This document shows, piece after piece, positions 26,256 through 39,700 of a stretch of DNA of 64,000 nt. Source of the DNA: Litomosoides sigmodontis (lineage: Eukaryota > Nematoda > Chromadorea > Rhabditida > Onchocercidae); assembly GCA_963070105.1 (NCBI GenBank), contig OY718804.1, positions 8,663,817 through 8,727,816 on the forward strand, written 5' to 3'. A program made the translations under genes and the position numbers. The notes beneath the pieces were generated by a model that did no database searches, was not told where the DNA came from, and saw only the letters and a list, made by a program, of their open reading frames with translations. Positions within the stretch are counted from its first letter, which is position 1, and the number at the start of each line of letters is the position of its first letter.

Positions 26256-27516
26256 AGGTAGCAGTGGGAAATGTGGTTTGTCTTCCTAAATTACTAACAC
26301 ATTCCTGATGGCAATATCAGTAATGAGAAGTATCGATTTTTCCTGATCAATAATTACAGATTACTGTTCATGCACAGCGTTTGCTCTCAAGTTCAATGAT
26401 TGCGCGCTATCATTCATTCCCACTTGAAGCAGGAAGTCATTTCAGTACTGTCTTGCAATTCATATCCTTACCTTCCATTCTGTGTCACTTTTACTGTATC
26501 GGATGTGTGTGTGTGTGTACTGTATCATTTGATAGCGTACTCTCTTCCTATCATCCATTCCTTTTCTCTCTATGTTGCTATTAATTATTGTCTTGCTACG
26601 ATTACTTAGCTTATTGTCGTCAGTTATTACTGTTACAGTTATCCTTATTACTATCGCCATTATCCCCATTATTATCATCATCATCATTATTAGTGTTAGT
26701 ATCATTGTTGTTCGATGTAATTGTTGTTTATGGTAGTAAATCATCGCAGTCATGATCTTGTAATTGCCACAAATAACTCTCTGTAAGAATAGCCGACCGC
26801 ACTGTAATTTCCATAGTTCTTCGTGTTCATTTTAAGCTCTCTTATGCCGTTGATCGGTTTGCTTCTTTAACGCTTTTCGCAGTTAGCAGACTAATTAAAC
26901 TTTCATATCAATTAAATAAGCTTCATAACAGTTGTGTTGTTTTCAAGGTCAAAAGTACACTTACGTTTATCATCACTCAGCGCTCACTCATCACATCATT
27001 AGAGTTATCGGTGAAATTCGTGCGTTGGTTTTCATCGCATCTGAAATCCTCACTTTCACTCATTTCGGCCCATTTCCAATACTAAAATTAATATTGTTGC
27101 TATGAGATGAGAAAGTGATGTGATAGTGTGCTATTAGCATTTCGAGATTTCCTCGGAAATCTCGAAATGCTAATAGCATTCGCAGCGAAGTGATCTTTAT
27201 TCAAATCTGAAACTTCTATGTTTTGCATGGAAGGGTAGAAGAACATTCCATGAGGAAATGTGATGTTTTCAATTTTCTTTTCAAAGCAAAATTTTTGTTA
27301 CTGAACAAAACACATCCTGTTTTTTTTTATAAATAAGAAGTACGCACATTTCTTTACCATTTCTTTTGTATTTCCATGTTACTGTAATTTGTACAAAATT
27401 ATTTCTCCCTGAACACCATACATATCTATCAGCACTTTTATTTTCTCATTTTGCTTTTTCTTCCACTAAATTTCCTAATTTCACTTTTAAGTTTTAATTG
27501 TATTTTCCTTTTTCAG
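24236..27516. other. Noncoding stretch rich in simple repeats
   Basis: No gene was recognised. It holds a degenerate GGATGAATGG-type minisatellite at about 24660-24755, (CT)n at 25202-25240, (GT)n at 25537-25558, an ACC/CAC run at 25755-25825 and a (CTG)n run of about ten units at 26226-26256. Open frames here (for example 24463-24864 minus, Pro/His-rich) follow the repeats. The right end should contain the 5' region of the formin gene. Confidence 0.6.
27129..27178. repeat. Perfect palindrome, 24-base arms, 2-base centre
   Basis: The left arm, TGCTATTAGCATTTCGAGAT and four more bases (27129-27152), is the exact reverse complement of 27155-27178, separated only by TC. No mismatch is present in 24 pairs. 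The two-base centre is too tight for an RNA hairpin loop without unpairing a few bases, but the DNA could extrude a cruciform. It lies about 340 bases before the first recognised formin exon. It has no flanking target-site duplication that I can see. Confidence 0.9.
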
Positions 27517-30500
27517 CAGGCTGCGGCTTTCGAGTAGGCAAAAAGGTAACTCAACGTTACTCGTCGTCTCCATCATATTGTCGTGCCAGAGATAAAGCAG
27601 CCATGGCGGTACGAATTGACGGTTTGCAGAAGGATATCTCGAAAGACGACTCCACATCTCGATTGCCTCCGGAAGAGGAACTTCTGATTGCTTTCGAAGA
27701 AGTTCTGGTATCTTTCCCTTCTTTTAATGATTTTTTATGATAGTATAAATAATGCAAGTGAAATTCAGAGTACAGTTCACTGACGTAACGAAAGTAGTCA
27801 TCATCCGTCTAGAATTGGCCAAATTTTGCTTGCTGTCGTAACTTAAAATTTATAACGAACTGATAGTGATATGGATGGTTTTTGATTATTTGAAAATTTT
27901 GACTTATAACAGTGCTTTTTGTTGTTGTTTGTTGGCAAAACAAAAGATGTCAATAGTGTGTGTTTCTCGTTTTACTACTACTTTTTTTTTGCTGTGAAAT
28001 TACAAGAAAAAATTTATTCCATGTTTCGCATTTCTGATTTAATTCATTTTTTGTAGAATAAAATGGATCTTCCGCCAGACAAGATGCGGATTTTGAGAAG
28101 TTATGATTTGAACAAGAAATGGGAGTTGGTCTGTGATCAGGTCCGTCCTTCAAATAAAGAAGTTGTTTTGAATATTATTGGATAAAAAATCAAAGATGCT
28201 AAAGTGTAATAAAAAGTCCTACGAAGTGAACATGAATATAGCTGTACGTCAAATATTTCCTGCAAACAACTGTTACGAATATTTATGCCAACTTTTATAG
28301 AACTGCTTTTTTGAATTTCAGAAAAAAATGTATGCCGTGGCAGATCCCTCTGTGTATCTGGAGAAGTTGGCAATTTATTTGGATAGAAGAGCTTCGAAAA
28401 AGGTGAAGTTATTTCGCCTTACTAAGGTCTTCCATTATTCTGCTATCGTTAGGTTCATCTTTTTATCTTATGGTAGTCGATAATTGATAGTTTACAAACT
28501 AGACAACTGATAATAGTGATGTTTATGGTCCTCTAAAAGATACTGGACATTTAATGACCACATGCGCCACTAAATGAGGACAGAAAAAAGGCCTCTAATA
28601 AAAGCATTAAAGGGGTGAAGGGGAATTTGTAGAGCATTTCCACTATTGCTTTTAAAAATAGATTTTTCAGCTTTTTATCGTTATTCTTCCAGGAAGACTT
28701 AACATTATCGAGCTTTCCTCAAATTTTATGAATAAAATTTGTTGAAATTTATTCAGTCGAGGTACTTTACAGAGAAAAAAGTTATTGGGTGATGAAACTT
28801 CAACGAAAATATTAAAGCACATCGAGATATCATTGCGAACGAACAGTATCGAGTAAGCATATTTTCTTGTGTTTTTCTCTTCATAATTTAACTGATATTG
28901 TTTCCATATCGTATTTCAGTAAGTACAGTGTGTTTATCATTATTTATACTGATCACATTTCAAAGGGTTTTTAAGACGGAAAATGAATTTGTAGTTGAAC
29001 GATAAATTATCCTCTTTTAAAGTTGGGTGCGAATGTTTCTGAATGACCAGAACAATGGCCTAGACATGTTGATCGATTACTTAACGCAACTTCAAGAAGA
29101 TGGAAGCTGGAGAAGGTAAATTTTGTCGTTCATTGGAATGCAATTTTCATGTTGTGAAGTGATGTCTTGTGTGGCATTTTCCAGCTCTTAAAATGGTTTA
29201 AAATGATGTATTTACAGTGCTTGCAACGATTTAAATCAGGACGGTGCTTCTTCAAGTGGTGCTTTTCCACAATCGCATGCATCTCAAAGTCATAATTTAG
29301 CAATTTTGAATCCTAGCGATAGTGATCATTCTCCGGATGAAAAAGTAACGGGTGGCTTATTTCGGCGAACGACAAGCGTTATGAAGAGAAATTCAAAGAA
29401 TCATGGTGATCGTGATGATGATATACACGTTTGTGTGAGCTGTTTACGAGCAATCATGAATAACAAGGTAAATATTAGCTGTGGAAATATGTAGTACGAC
29501 TGGAACTTTGATAGTTGAGTAAGACAGGGAAGTATGATGATGAAGAACATAATAATTGAATGTGATGGAAAATAAGATGCTTTAGTTATGAAATGTAGTA
29601 GGCAAGTTATTTTATTTTTCATGTAAATCTGCTTTTTAAATTAATGAACCTTTTCACATTTTCAATTCTTTTGCGTGTTAATGAGGTTTCTGTAATTTAT
29701 CTACACTAGGTTATCGTTTCAGTACGGGTTTAATATGGTGTTCAATAATCCACAAGCAATTTATTGTATAGCTCGAAGTATTCTGCATCAGAGTTTACGG
29801 TTTGTTTTTCATAATCTTTTTCTACATATAGTTTGCGAAATTTTTACCAAAATTATTTTTCGATAATATTGAAGAATGAATTCGGTCTTCATCATTCGAA
29901 TGAACTGTTTAGTCGGGTCAGTTTTCTGATGTTTATTTTTAATTATTGTTTGTGATTAGTATTCAGATTCTTTTCTTCAGGACTAAAGCTTTGGCATTGG
30001 AATTACTTGCAGCAATATGTCTTGTTAATGGTGGGCATGATTTAATAATTAATGCATTTAATCGCTTCCGATCGGTGAGCTTGAGACTACCATTCTTAAT
30101 ATTTTTATTCCTACAGTTTTACATATCTGTTTTATGTGAAATTTTTGTACCGGAACATTCTTCCTCTTGTTCGTTGTAATTTATGAGTAGCGAACAATGA
30201 GATCGTCCACTATTCAAATATTAAACATAAGAACTGATACTTTATAATGTTGGAATATTTATTTATGGACTGCTGTTTACAGGAATACAAAGAAACCTAT
30301 CGATTCCAACTGTTATTTTCGTACTTTATGAAACCAACAGAATTCAGTGTTGATTTCATGACATCATGTATGCAGTTTTTCAATATTGTGGTACATTCTA
30401 CGGAAAGCATGGTACATTCTACGGAAAGCATGAACTATCGCAATTACTTGCAGTATGAGCTTACTCTTCTGGGTTTTGATGATTACTTAGAGGTATCTTT

Positions 30501-33500
30501 TATCTATGACCACCGGCAGAAATTTCCTAACTAATTTCCCTGTGCACTAAGTGTGTAACTTATCAAAAGTTATTTATGAATTTTATTTCAAATATCAAAA
30601 GACAAACTAAAATATAACGAGAATGGGAAAAGTTGTTGACCACTTGAGTGAAACGTATTCTTGCTACTTTTTATACCGAATTCCATGCCTTTGCCCTCTG
30701 TTGATCGTGGATCCTTGAATGTACAGTTGCACTTGCAAAGGAAGCAAATTGAAGGAAGATATCGAGTATGTTCAGTAAACTTTGGCAATATTCTAAGATA
30801 AATTTAAATTTATGTTGTAGATTCTACGAAATACAGAATGCGAACAGTTACAAACACATGTGAATGCATATTTGGATAACAAGATTGATGTGCATTTCCT
30901 GCTGGATGAAACTGATAAAAAGATCGAATTAGAAGAAGAGAATAGTCGTCTTAGTAATGAGTTATCTAAGGTTACTTTGTCTGCTTAATCTGTTTTGTTT
31001 CTTGCATTTTAGCCTGCAGCTACAACATTTTTCAATCTGCTTAAATTAATTTTTTCATTGTATTCGTGAACCAAAATTCATTGCAATTTTGTTAACTCTT
31101 CGTTTTATTGGCAAGTTTTTAAGAGATTTTTTTTAGATCAAGGAAAGATTACAAGTAGTGGAGGCTGATTACATAGCCCGTTTGGCGCAACTTGATCGTC
31201 GTTTGAAGGAGTTAAATGCAGAGAAAGAGAAACTTTTAAGGGAGCATGATTCTACATTAAACACGATGAGGCGGACATTAAGTGAGAAAGACAAAGCAAG
31301 CCAAGAACAACAGGCAAAATTAGAGTCAAGAATACAGGAACTTGAAAGAATGCAAGCAAACATGAAAGGTGTGTCTTTCAAAAATATCTATCACTTTCTC
31401 TAACAGTTGGCTGTTTGATCGTGAAAGAGTATTTCTCTCATTTTGCTGATTTACTATACTTCCAGAACATGGTGAAATTTACATAATGCTGAAGGCTGAA
31501 GTTGAATGCTGAAGATATGTTTTTAGAAAATCTGAATGTTTTTAGAATTGTTTTGTGACCATTGCCATCCTGATTGTGTATGTATTTAGAATGATATCTT
31601 CAAATTGCAGCGGGTCTAATTGAGGCCAAAAAAGAACCTGTGCCAGCGACAAATTCTCCAAGTCCTCCACCACCACCTCCAGGGCCTCTTCCACGGAAAG
31701 AACCTGCAAAAATGGCACCAACAAATCATGTTCCACCGCCTCCACCCCCACCTCCAGTGAACAGTGCGGTGGGAAAATTACCTCCACCACCACCACCACC
31801 ACTGTTAAATTCTTCACAGATGGCCCCGAAAATTTCTCCTCCTGCAAGCGATGTTATGACCATCAAAAAAGTCTATAATACCAGGTAGCTGTTATTCAAT
31901 ATACATATAATCTTTGAAATTTTTCCAAAATAAAAAATCGAAATTCGCTTTTCAGTTTTTTGCTTGCTTTTCCCTGTGGTATTGACGATGCAAATTTTTG
32001 GGTAAATTGTAGTCATGAATATTGTTGTAACTGGCTGGCTATTTAACTAGAGAAGAGAGACGACGAATTTTCAAAATTTTTAATGAAAGAAGACTGCTTT
32101 TAGAAATAAACTGCCATTGTTAAATTGGTGTCCACTGAAGCCAAATCAGGTGAAGGATACAGTTTTCAACAATCTTAATGACGAAAAGATAGTGGATGTG
32201 AGTTATTTTTCTGACAAAACGTGTTTGCAGTAAAATCGTGTGCAATTTTCTATCGTTTTTCATTGTGTTACTCTTTTAACATACATTGTGTTAAACTATT
32301 TATTAAAAGTTGAAGTGTACATTATCTGATGTTAACGCTTTCATACCACTTCTATTTACTGAGTTGGACTTAATAGAAATTAGTTGTTTTTGATCATTTC
32401 TTCAATTTGTATCTAATAAATCTTTACTTTAGAAAATTGATTTCACTACTCTGGAAGATCTGTTCAAAATTGGAGTTGCCAAACGCCCTGACACAAGCGA
32501 ACCATGTCCTCCAAGGCAACATTCTCCAGTTGGCACTACTAGCAATAGTACAACCAAAAAGAATTCAATTTTAGACACGAAACGTTTGCAAAATATTGGT
32601 TGGTCGTAGTCGATTTAACAGTTTTGATGTCTTGGCACCATCATAGTCACAGATATAGTAATGACAGAACACTATTATCTTCATGACAATCTAATGTTAA
32701 ATGAATATTTCATACTATTGCTTTTATTCTGGAAAATGAAAATAAAAAGGAGATAGAAAATGATGTAAAAAGATAGCTCTTAGTATGTATTAATTGTACA
32801 AATTGTGGTTTCAGTAATTTAAAAGATGAGATTCTATAATAATTCTTTGTTGACATTGTTATAATGCTTTTATTTTAGCAATTACATGCCGAAAATTAGC
32901 AATGAGTGCACCGGTGATTATGTCTGCTGTGCATCGGATGGATTTAAATGCTCTTGTTCCGGAAAATGTCGACATTTTGATAAAAATTGCACCAACGCAT
33001 GAGTGAGATTTTTTTAATGAGCACAACGATTTTCTGTGAGCTGAAAGTGGTCGAGAAGTAATGGATTTAAATCCCCAAAAATATTTCAACTACTAAATAA
33101 AACTGATAGCTTGTGAAGACGAATGGTTGAAATATTTTTGAAAATCTCCTAATTTTCAGGGAAACAGTAAAATTCAAGGAATATGAATTAGAGCATAAAA
33201 ATTTTTCGGATCTTTCGGACGAAGATCAATTTCTCGCTGAGCTTGTCATAAAAATCATGTCTTTCATGGCAACTTTCGATGAAAGTGCCGATCTACTAGA
33301 GCCGGTAAAATTATCGCTTCAAAATGGGATTATTTACTCATTTCAAAATTTCTAAATTTCCAGCCGATGGGAAAACAATTTTGATTCGGATAAGTATCAC
33401 TTTAGTATTACTGAAGTTTTATGATGTTCTTGAAATCCATATTTTCCCACAATATTTGTTCTTGCAGCAATTTGTTAATTTAACGGCAGCTTCGAAATGT

Positions 33501-35159
33501 GTTCGTGAAGCAGCAAAATTCCATCGCCTTTTGGAAGTATTGCTTGCATACGGGAATTATATGAACAGCGGACGAAAAGGAGGCGTTTATGGTTTCAAGT
33601 TGTCCAGTTTGGATACAGTTCGTTTCCACTCAAGGAACTTCTGTTTTTTATAATAGATTAAAGAACAGTAATGTGTTTGGAAGACACATTACTGTTTTCA
33701 ACGATATACATTTGGTATGATTCTTCCATTCATTTTATTTATTTTTAGCTTTCTGGCTTGAAGAGTTCAGTGGACCGATCACTTTCATTACTTCATGTTA
33801 TCGCTGAAACGGTTTCGCAAAATTTTCCAGGATTGCTTGATTTCGGAGACCAATTAAAATTTGCTGATAAAGCCAGTAGCAGTAAGTAACTTGTAACTTC
33901 TAATAATTCATCGAGATGAAAATGATGAGCTCTGTAACATACATTTACATTTTAGTAATGTGGGAGGCAGTTTTGGCGGATATGCGTGAATTGGAAGCGA
34001 ATTTTGCTGCAGCTAAGAAGGAAAGAGAGTTAAAGGGAGGAGATTGTCCGTCATCATTGCTCGATTTTCTGGACAAATGCGAAAAGCGAATTTCAGTTTT
34101 ACAGGGGCAATGCAAAACAGCCTCCGTATGTTCAAAATTTCGTTTGAATTTTCCTAGACTTTTAACATTTGTTATTGTACTATGCAAAAAAAAAACTCTG
34201 ATTAGCTTAGATTGAATATATGAAAAAGAGAAGTAATTGAAATACGTGACAAATTTGGGAACTGAGCTTCATTTCTAATCAAATAATGTGTAGTTCAAAG
34301 TTCACTTCGATAATTGTTTCGAATTTTAGGAAGCTTTCGCTTCATGCGTAGAATTTTATGGCGAATCATCACGAAATCAACAACCACATACATTTTTTTC
34401 ACGACTATTAACATTTGCAAAACGATTCCAACAAGCGGTTGCTGAAAATGAAGCTCGCAACGTTGCATCTCAGGTTGGGATACGGTATACTTAGTTATAG
34501 GATAAAAGCGTATTTTTATTTTTTCTTATACTACTAATTTTACTAGATGATGATTTGATGGTTTTTCGAGTTTTCATCGTTTCAGCGTTCGCAAGGAGAG
34601 CAGATGACGCGGCAGCGGATTGGCGTGAGACGACGGGTAGCTAAAGATGAACTGACTGAAAATGTAATCGACGAGTTGGTACAAAGGATTGGGATGACCG
34701 ATCCTAATTGTGAACTTGGTATGAAGACGAGAAAAGCAAAAGTTGATTCCAGCCAAATCGATGATGGGGATTTTGAAAGAATTATGAATGGTAACGTCAT
34801 TGATGGGCGAATATTAGTTTTATCAACTTTTGCGTTATTGAACGGTGGAATTTATGTATATTAAATGCTTCGCTTGTGTCGGTATTCTCTAACAATCATT
34901 TACTTGTCGTTTAAGAGCTAATCATTCATATCGTTCATCAAGTGCACTGCGTATTATCTTTTATGATGTTGCTCAAATTTATATACAATTTATATTAAAA
35001 AAAAACTGTGTTTCAGGTTTAAAGGAAGGAGCTTATGTAACATTCGATGGCGCGCAAAGTACAAAACGTTATAGCTCATCGCTTATGTTAAATAGTAAGA
35101 AAAGCTCACATCCACCACCTGTTGAACCGAAAACAACTCGAACGTCGGAAAATCACTAA
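27517..35159 (+). CDS. frl-1: Formin-like protein, FMNL/FRL family
   Basis: FMNL formins nucleate and elongate unbranched actin filaments and are released from autoinhibition by Rho-type GTPases. I join 22 exons, 27517-27707 through 35017-35159, in phase throughout. Counting from the well-placed ATG at 27603 the protein has 1067 residues; an in-frame extension back to the acceptor at 27516 is open. The N-terminal GBD/DID matches FMNL closely: [44 protein letters not shown], and [20 protein letters not shown] (human 'TKALVLELLAAVCLVRGGHD'). A coiled coil (exons 10-11) and a short FH1 with three poly-Pro runs (31670-31800) follow. FH2 starts [20 protein letters not shown] and includes [20 protein letters not shown] (human '[22 protein letters not shown]'). 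A DAD-like [12 protein letters not shown] closes the regulatory end. Oddities are a 21-base tandem duplication in exon 9 and no clear Met-Gly myristoylation start. AATAAA occurs at 35604. DAAM is a weaker alternative. Confidence 0.95.
30391..30432 (+). repeat. 21-base in-frame tandem duplication in formin exon 9
   Basis: Two identical 21-base units encode VHSTESM twice in a row, inside the DID. Human FMNL1 has a single copy of the corresponding segment (VVHSVENMNFR). The units differ at no base, so the duplication is recent, gene-converted, or an assembly artefact. Confidence 0.95.
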
Positions 35160-36776
35160 TGCTTCTGATTTAAAATTCCGTTTTTTTATAATTCATTCTC
35201 GCATTGTAATGTAACATTCCCACATAGTTAACTGTTGATTTACCGAATGTTATTTACATTATTCTTTCCGTGAAAGATTTTACATAATTTTTTTTGAATA
35301 TAGTTGATTTATACTCGAATTTAGGCTACTGTTGTTAAAAACATTAAGTGATTTGTATTATCATTGTGTTATCATTTTGGAACATGTTTTCCAGTTGGTG
35401 TGATACTTCATGTTTTGAGCTGTTTTATTGTTTCGTGGCTTTTTTTTTCTTTTCATTTTTTCGATGGCTTAAATGTATATAGCATTAATAGTAGTCAAAA
35501 GCAGGGATTCGTCGCTTTATCCTCATTCAATATTTCATCTCTTCACATTTCCATAATTTATTGTTGAAAGCGTATGCATATGAAAGCGAGGAATCTTTTG
35601 CTTAATAAAATTAAGTGTTATTAGCATTTGAATTTTATTATATAAGCTTAAAATTTGACGTGGAAAATTTAGAGGTAGTGGAAGTTTGATATTGCTCAAA
35701 AAAAAATTGCAAAAATTCACTGAACAGAATTTCTTTTGGATGAAATGTGTATGCTTCGCAATGTTGTCTAACTTTGAACTTTATTTGATCAACGAAATTT
35801 TTAATTTCAGGCAAAATTTGTCTGGATCCATCATTTATAGATCAACAAATGACTATTACCTATTATTTTTTAGTCCTAATAAAAACAATCTGTAGTGAAA
35901 CTTTCAAAAATTTATTTGTATATTTCTTGGGAAAAAGAGTTATATTTGTTATGATTGCAAAAAGTGATTGATTCTTACGTTATGCCTAACAGATTCTCAC
36001 GTAAATTTTCTACGTCATATCAGCCATATGACACTAAAATTGACACTCCGCTCCTGTTTGCAGTTCCCTTCTCTTCCAAACGATTGTGTTTTGCGGCAAG
36101 ACGTGCGACATCTCTTGAATTTCACTCCAGTAATTTGAACATCAGAGATTCGAGTAATGAATCCGTTGAAGTATAAATCACACTGTTACACTGAATGACG
36201 AACCTCTGCAAATGATATCCTTGAAGTGAGTGGATGAAGTGTTATAACATCGAAATGAACTGCAAGAAATGTCTTAGCTTCATTGATTACATTTTAGAAA
36301 TGAAAAATTTACTTGCCCGTCTTCATCCATTTCATTTATCCATTTGCTTCATTGATTTACATCAGTGATAGCTCAAAAGAACATAATCCGGGTTGCACTT
36401 TAATCAATTGCGTTTTCATTTTAGCAAAATAAGAAATTCAAAATTCAAACTTATGAATATTAGCATCAGTAAAGTGGACCTTTACGATCACTATAATTAA
36501 TTAATAAAAGTATATATAATAACACAATGACAAGGAAGTGATCAGTTTTTTATTGTGATTCGCGTCGTTTGGTTGATTAGGAAGCTCTTGTCACTATAAA
36601 AATGATAAAGAAAAGGTGCTACACACTACATTCATAATTTAATTACCATTAATTTGAATGTTAACGTGAAGTTTATGATCACGTCATGGATGCTGCGATC
36701 ATGCATGCTATTGGCATTACTGTGTTACAGTAGTTATCATATGCGTGGGATTAAATGAAAACGGTAAGCACTTCAG
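35160..36776. other. Formin 3' region and phosphatase upstream region
   Basis: Holds the formin 3' UTR with AATAAA at 35604-35609 and another in CCTAATAAAAAC near 35877. An open frame at 35955-36176 (about 73 codons) has no family resemblance and no clear splice site into the phosphatase, so I do not call it. A noncoding or short coding 5' exon of the phosphatase may lie here. Confidence 0.5.
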
Positions 36777-39700
36777 GAAACATGTAGCACCTGTAAAAGC
36801 AACCGATCAAGAAGTTGACGAAAATAAAGATGCCATGAAGGAAGCACCAAAAGTATCAATGGCTGTTGCGGCGATGAGAACGTTTGCGGAACAAACGAAT
36901 GCATTGGGTCTTGAGGGGTTACGGGATAGCTTTTGTAAATTACGTTCACGTGGACCACATCCGAATAATTTAACGTTTAATGCCCAAAAAATGAACCGTG
37001 CCAAATGTCGATATCATGGTACCATCAGATTGTTAATTCATAATGCTTTCATTCCACTTTTTGGACATCATTGAATTACCACATTATTGCTGAAGTGGAG
37101 AATACCCTTATTGCATTGACGATTTATTGCGTTACTGTTTTACCGTTTTACCGTACTGCTCCATAATAGTGACGATAGCGGCTACAGTTAATAATTAATA
37201 ATAATACTGCAAGTGCCCTTCGTAGTCATATGTGTACCTTTTTTTACTATCTAAACTCTGATGAAATATTTGAATATTCGCCAAGAATCAAGAAATGATT
37301 TTTGCAGACGTAATGTGCTTAGATAACAGCAGAGTGCTCCTGAAACCATGGCCAGAAGGTCAAGGTGATTTCATACACGCGAACTGGATTTACAATGAAC
37401 TTCTCGATTCGCCCTTCATTTGTACACAAGTATCGAATTATTCGTACCTTGATCCTCTTCATTACTCATACTCCATTTACAGTTCCCACTTCTACTTGTC
37501 CTTTTTTAAAATGCTGATTATTATTGATTACTTTTGAATCCATCCGTCATCACTATAATTAACTGTTTTTATTAAATGTTATTATTATCAATCGTTATCA
37601 TTGCTAGCATCAGTGAAGAAATGTAATAATTGCTACCTTTTGAAGGGACCATTGAGTCAAACTTGTGGTGATTTTTGGCGTATGGTTTGGCAAGAGAATG
37701 TGGAATTAATTATAATGCTATGTCGCACTCTCGAAGAAAAACGCAGTAAATGCGCCCAGTATTGGCCATTGAATCAGGGCCAAGTACTCACATTTTGTGG
37801 CATTACAATTCGAGCTGTTGAGGCAAGTTATCACTTCACTTTCCTTCCTTCCAAACCAAGAAAAAAAACGAATTGAAATAATCGGAGTAATCGGTAATGT
37901 CGGTTTGCCATCCTTACGTTTATGATTGGGTACGAAAGGGCGCGTGAAATAAAATGAGTTAGCGTTGATTTAGACACTGATGAAATTCTTCTGTGAAAAA
38001 GGCCAAAGCATTGACCTGAAATGATTGCAGAAGAGATCAACTGACCCAGATGTGCACTGTACAGCACTGCTACTAACATACCGTGGCACACGACGCCTTC
38101 TTGCTCATTACCAGTGGGTGTCTTGGCCTGATAGATTTGTCCCAAATCAATTAACCGTACCATATACGTTACTTAGCTCAGCTCGTGCCAGGAAAACACC
38201 GACTATTATACATTGTTCAGCTGGAATTGGACGGACGGGTACTTTGGTAGTACTTGAATTACTTTCTAGGTAGGTTTGTATTTTCAATTGAATTTTCAGA
38301 AACTAAAATGAAAGAGCTGAAGTAATTACCACCATCGAAAAAAATGGCAGATTGAAATTGACAAAAAAACTAACAAAATCAATTTAAAAATTTGTTAAAT
38401 CGCAGAGATTGACACTGTAAAAAATCAATGATTGTTTTGTAAATGATTATTACTTCATCTAGCAGATTGGTATGAGTTATGAAAGTATTTAAAAGGGTAA
38501 AATCAACAAAAAAAATATTTTAATCTAATTCAATTAACTCACTTGTATTTCTACTATCAAAAATTCACCATCATTTTTTTAAATGGCTAAAAAGAGAAAA
38601 AGGGAAGCAATAAAAAACAAAAGTAATGCAAATGAGATATTTTAACTGTTTATTTATCAGTAATATTCCATGAAAATTGTTTGAACTGATTTTTTTCTAA
38701 AAAAAAATTATGAATGTAATTGTAGAACTCTGTTATCTTGTCGTTTGCCCGTGGTTACGGATATTATTTGGTCTGTTAGATCACAACGCTCTCGTGCAGT
38801 TCAAAATGAAGAACAGTACTTGTACATACATTACCTTACAATACAACGACTTGTTAATAAAGGTATCGTGTCCGATAAAGCTGTTTCAAGTAAGTTTAAA
38901 AATTTTAATTTTGTGAAAAAAACATCTCGAAACTAAAAATTTTACTTCAGGAGAAAGTTTTCCTACTCTCATCATAAATAGTACATTTTTGGAACAAATT
39001 TACATACTAAGTGTAAAAACATTAAAATTTTGATTTGCAGATTTTACATAAAATTCTCCTCTTAAAAGGATAAATATTATGGTTTGATATTGCAACGTTG
39101 CACGCATGCATGAATATACCGTTACTTTGAAATTATCTGAAGTATTTCAACATTTCCTTTTTTTATCTTCTAAATGCGGTAATCGTATTAATTTTTTTTC
39201 TAGAATTTTGTCGCGATTATGAGCACTTTTACTTTACGCGTACACGTCGAGCGCAAATTCCACTACCGATTTATGAAAAAAAGAAAAAAATGCCGCCAAG
39301 AGTTCCGGTAGGATCAGAATCGGTAACGGCAGTATCAACATCATCAGCATCACCAAGAACAACATCAGGAAAAGGATCACCAGTGACCGGAGCATCAAAA
39401 AGTCACGGTCTTGCTTCAGAAGGTGCCGATTCGCGACCTCAACAAAAGAAACGGAAAGGATCAGTGAGAAAGAAAACAGTATTTCTTTGGGGATTTTTAA
39501 TTTTTACTTTCACTCTTCGTTAAAATTTTAAACCTTAAACTTCTGATTTTCTAACAAAAACAAAAAATAAAATTACTTGGCTCAAATTACGTCAAATTAT
39601 TTTCTTTCTTTTACTTTCAGACGACAGGAATTGTTGAAGAATGTGCGCCAGTACGATCACGCTTTGCATTTTTTTTCGGAATATTTATTTTAGAATTTCA

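Noticed and set aside
27129..27178. Palindrome considered as a microRNA precursor
   Set aside because: The two-base loop and perfect pairing do not fit a Dicer/Drosha-type hairpin; precursors usually have a larger loop and some mismatches.
35955..36176. 73-codon open frame before the phosphatase, considered as its first exon
   Set aside because: Stops in frame, has no donor that joins the phosphatase in phase, and shows no PTP similarity.
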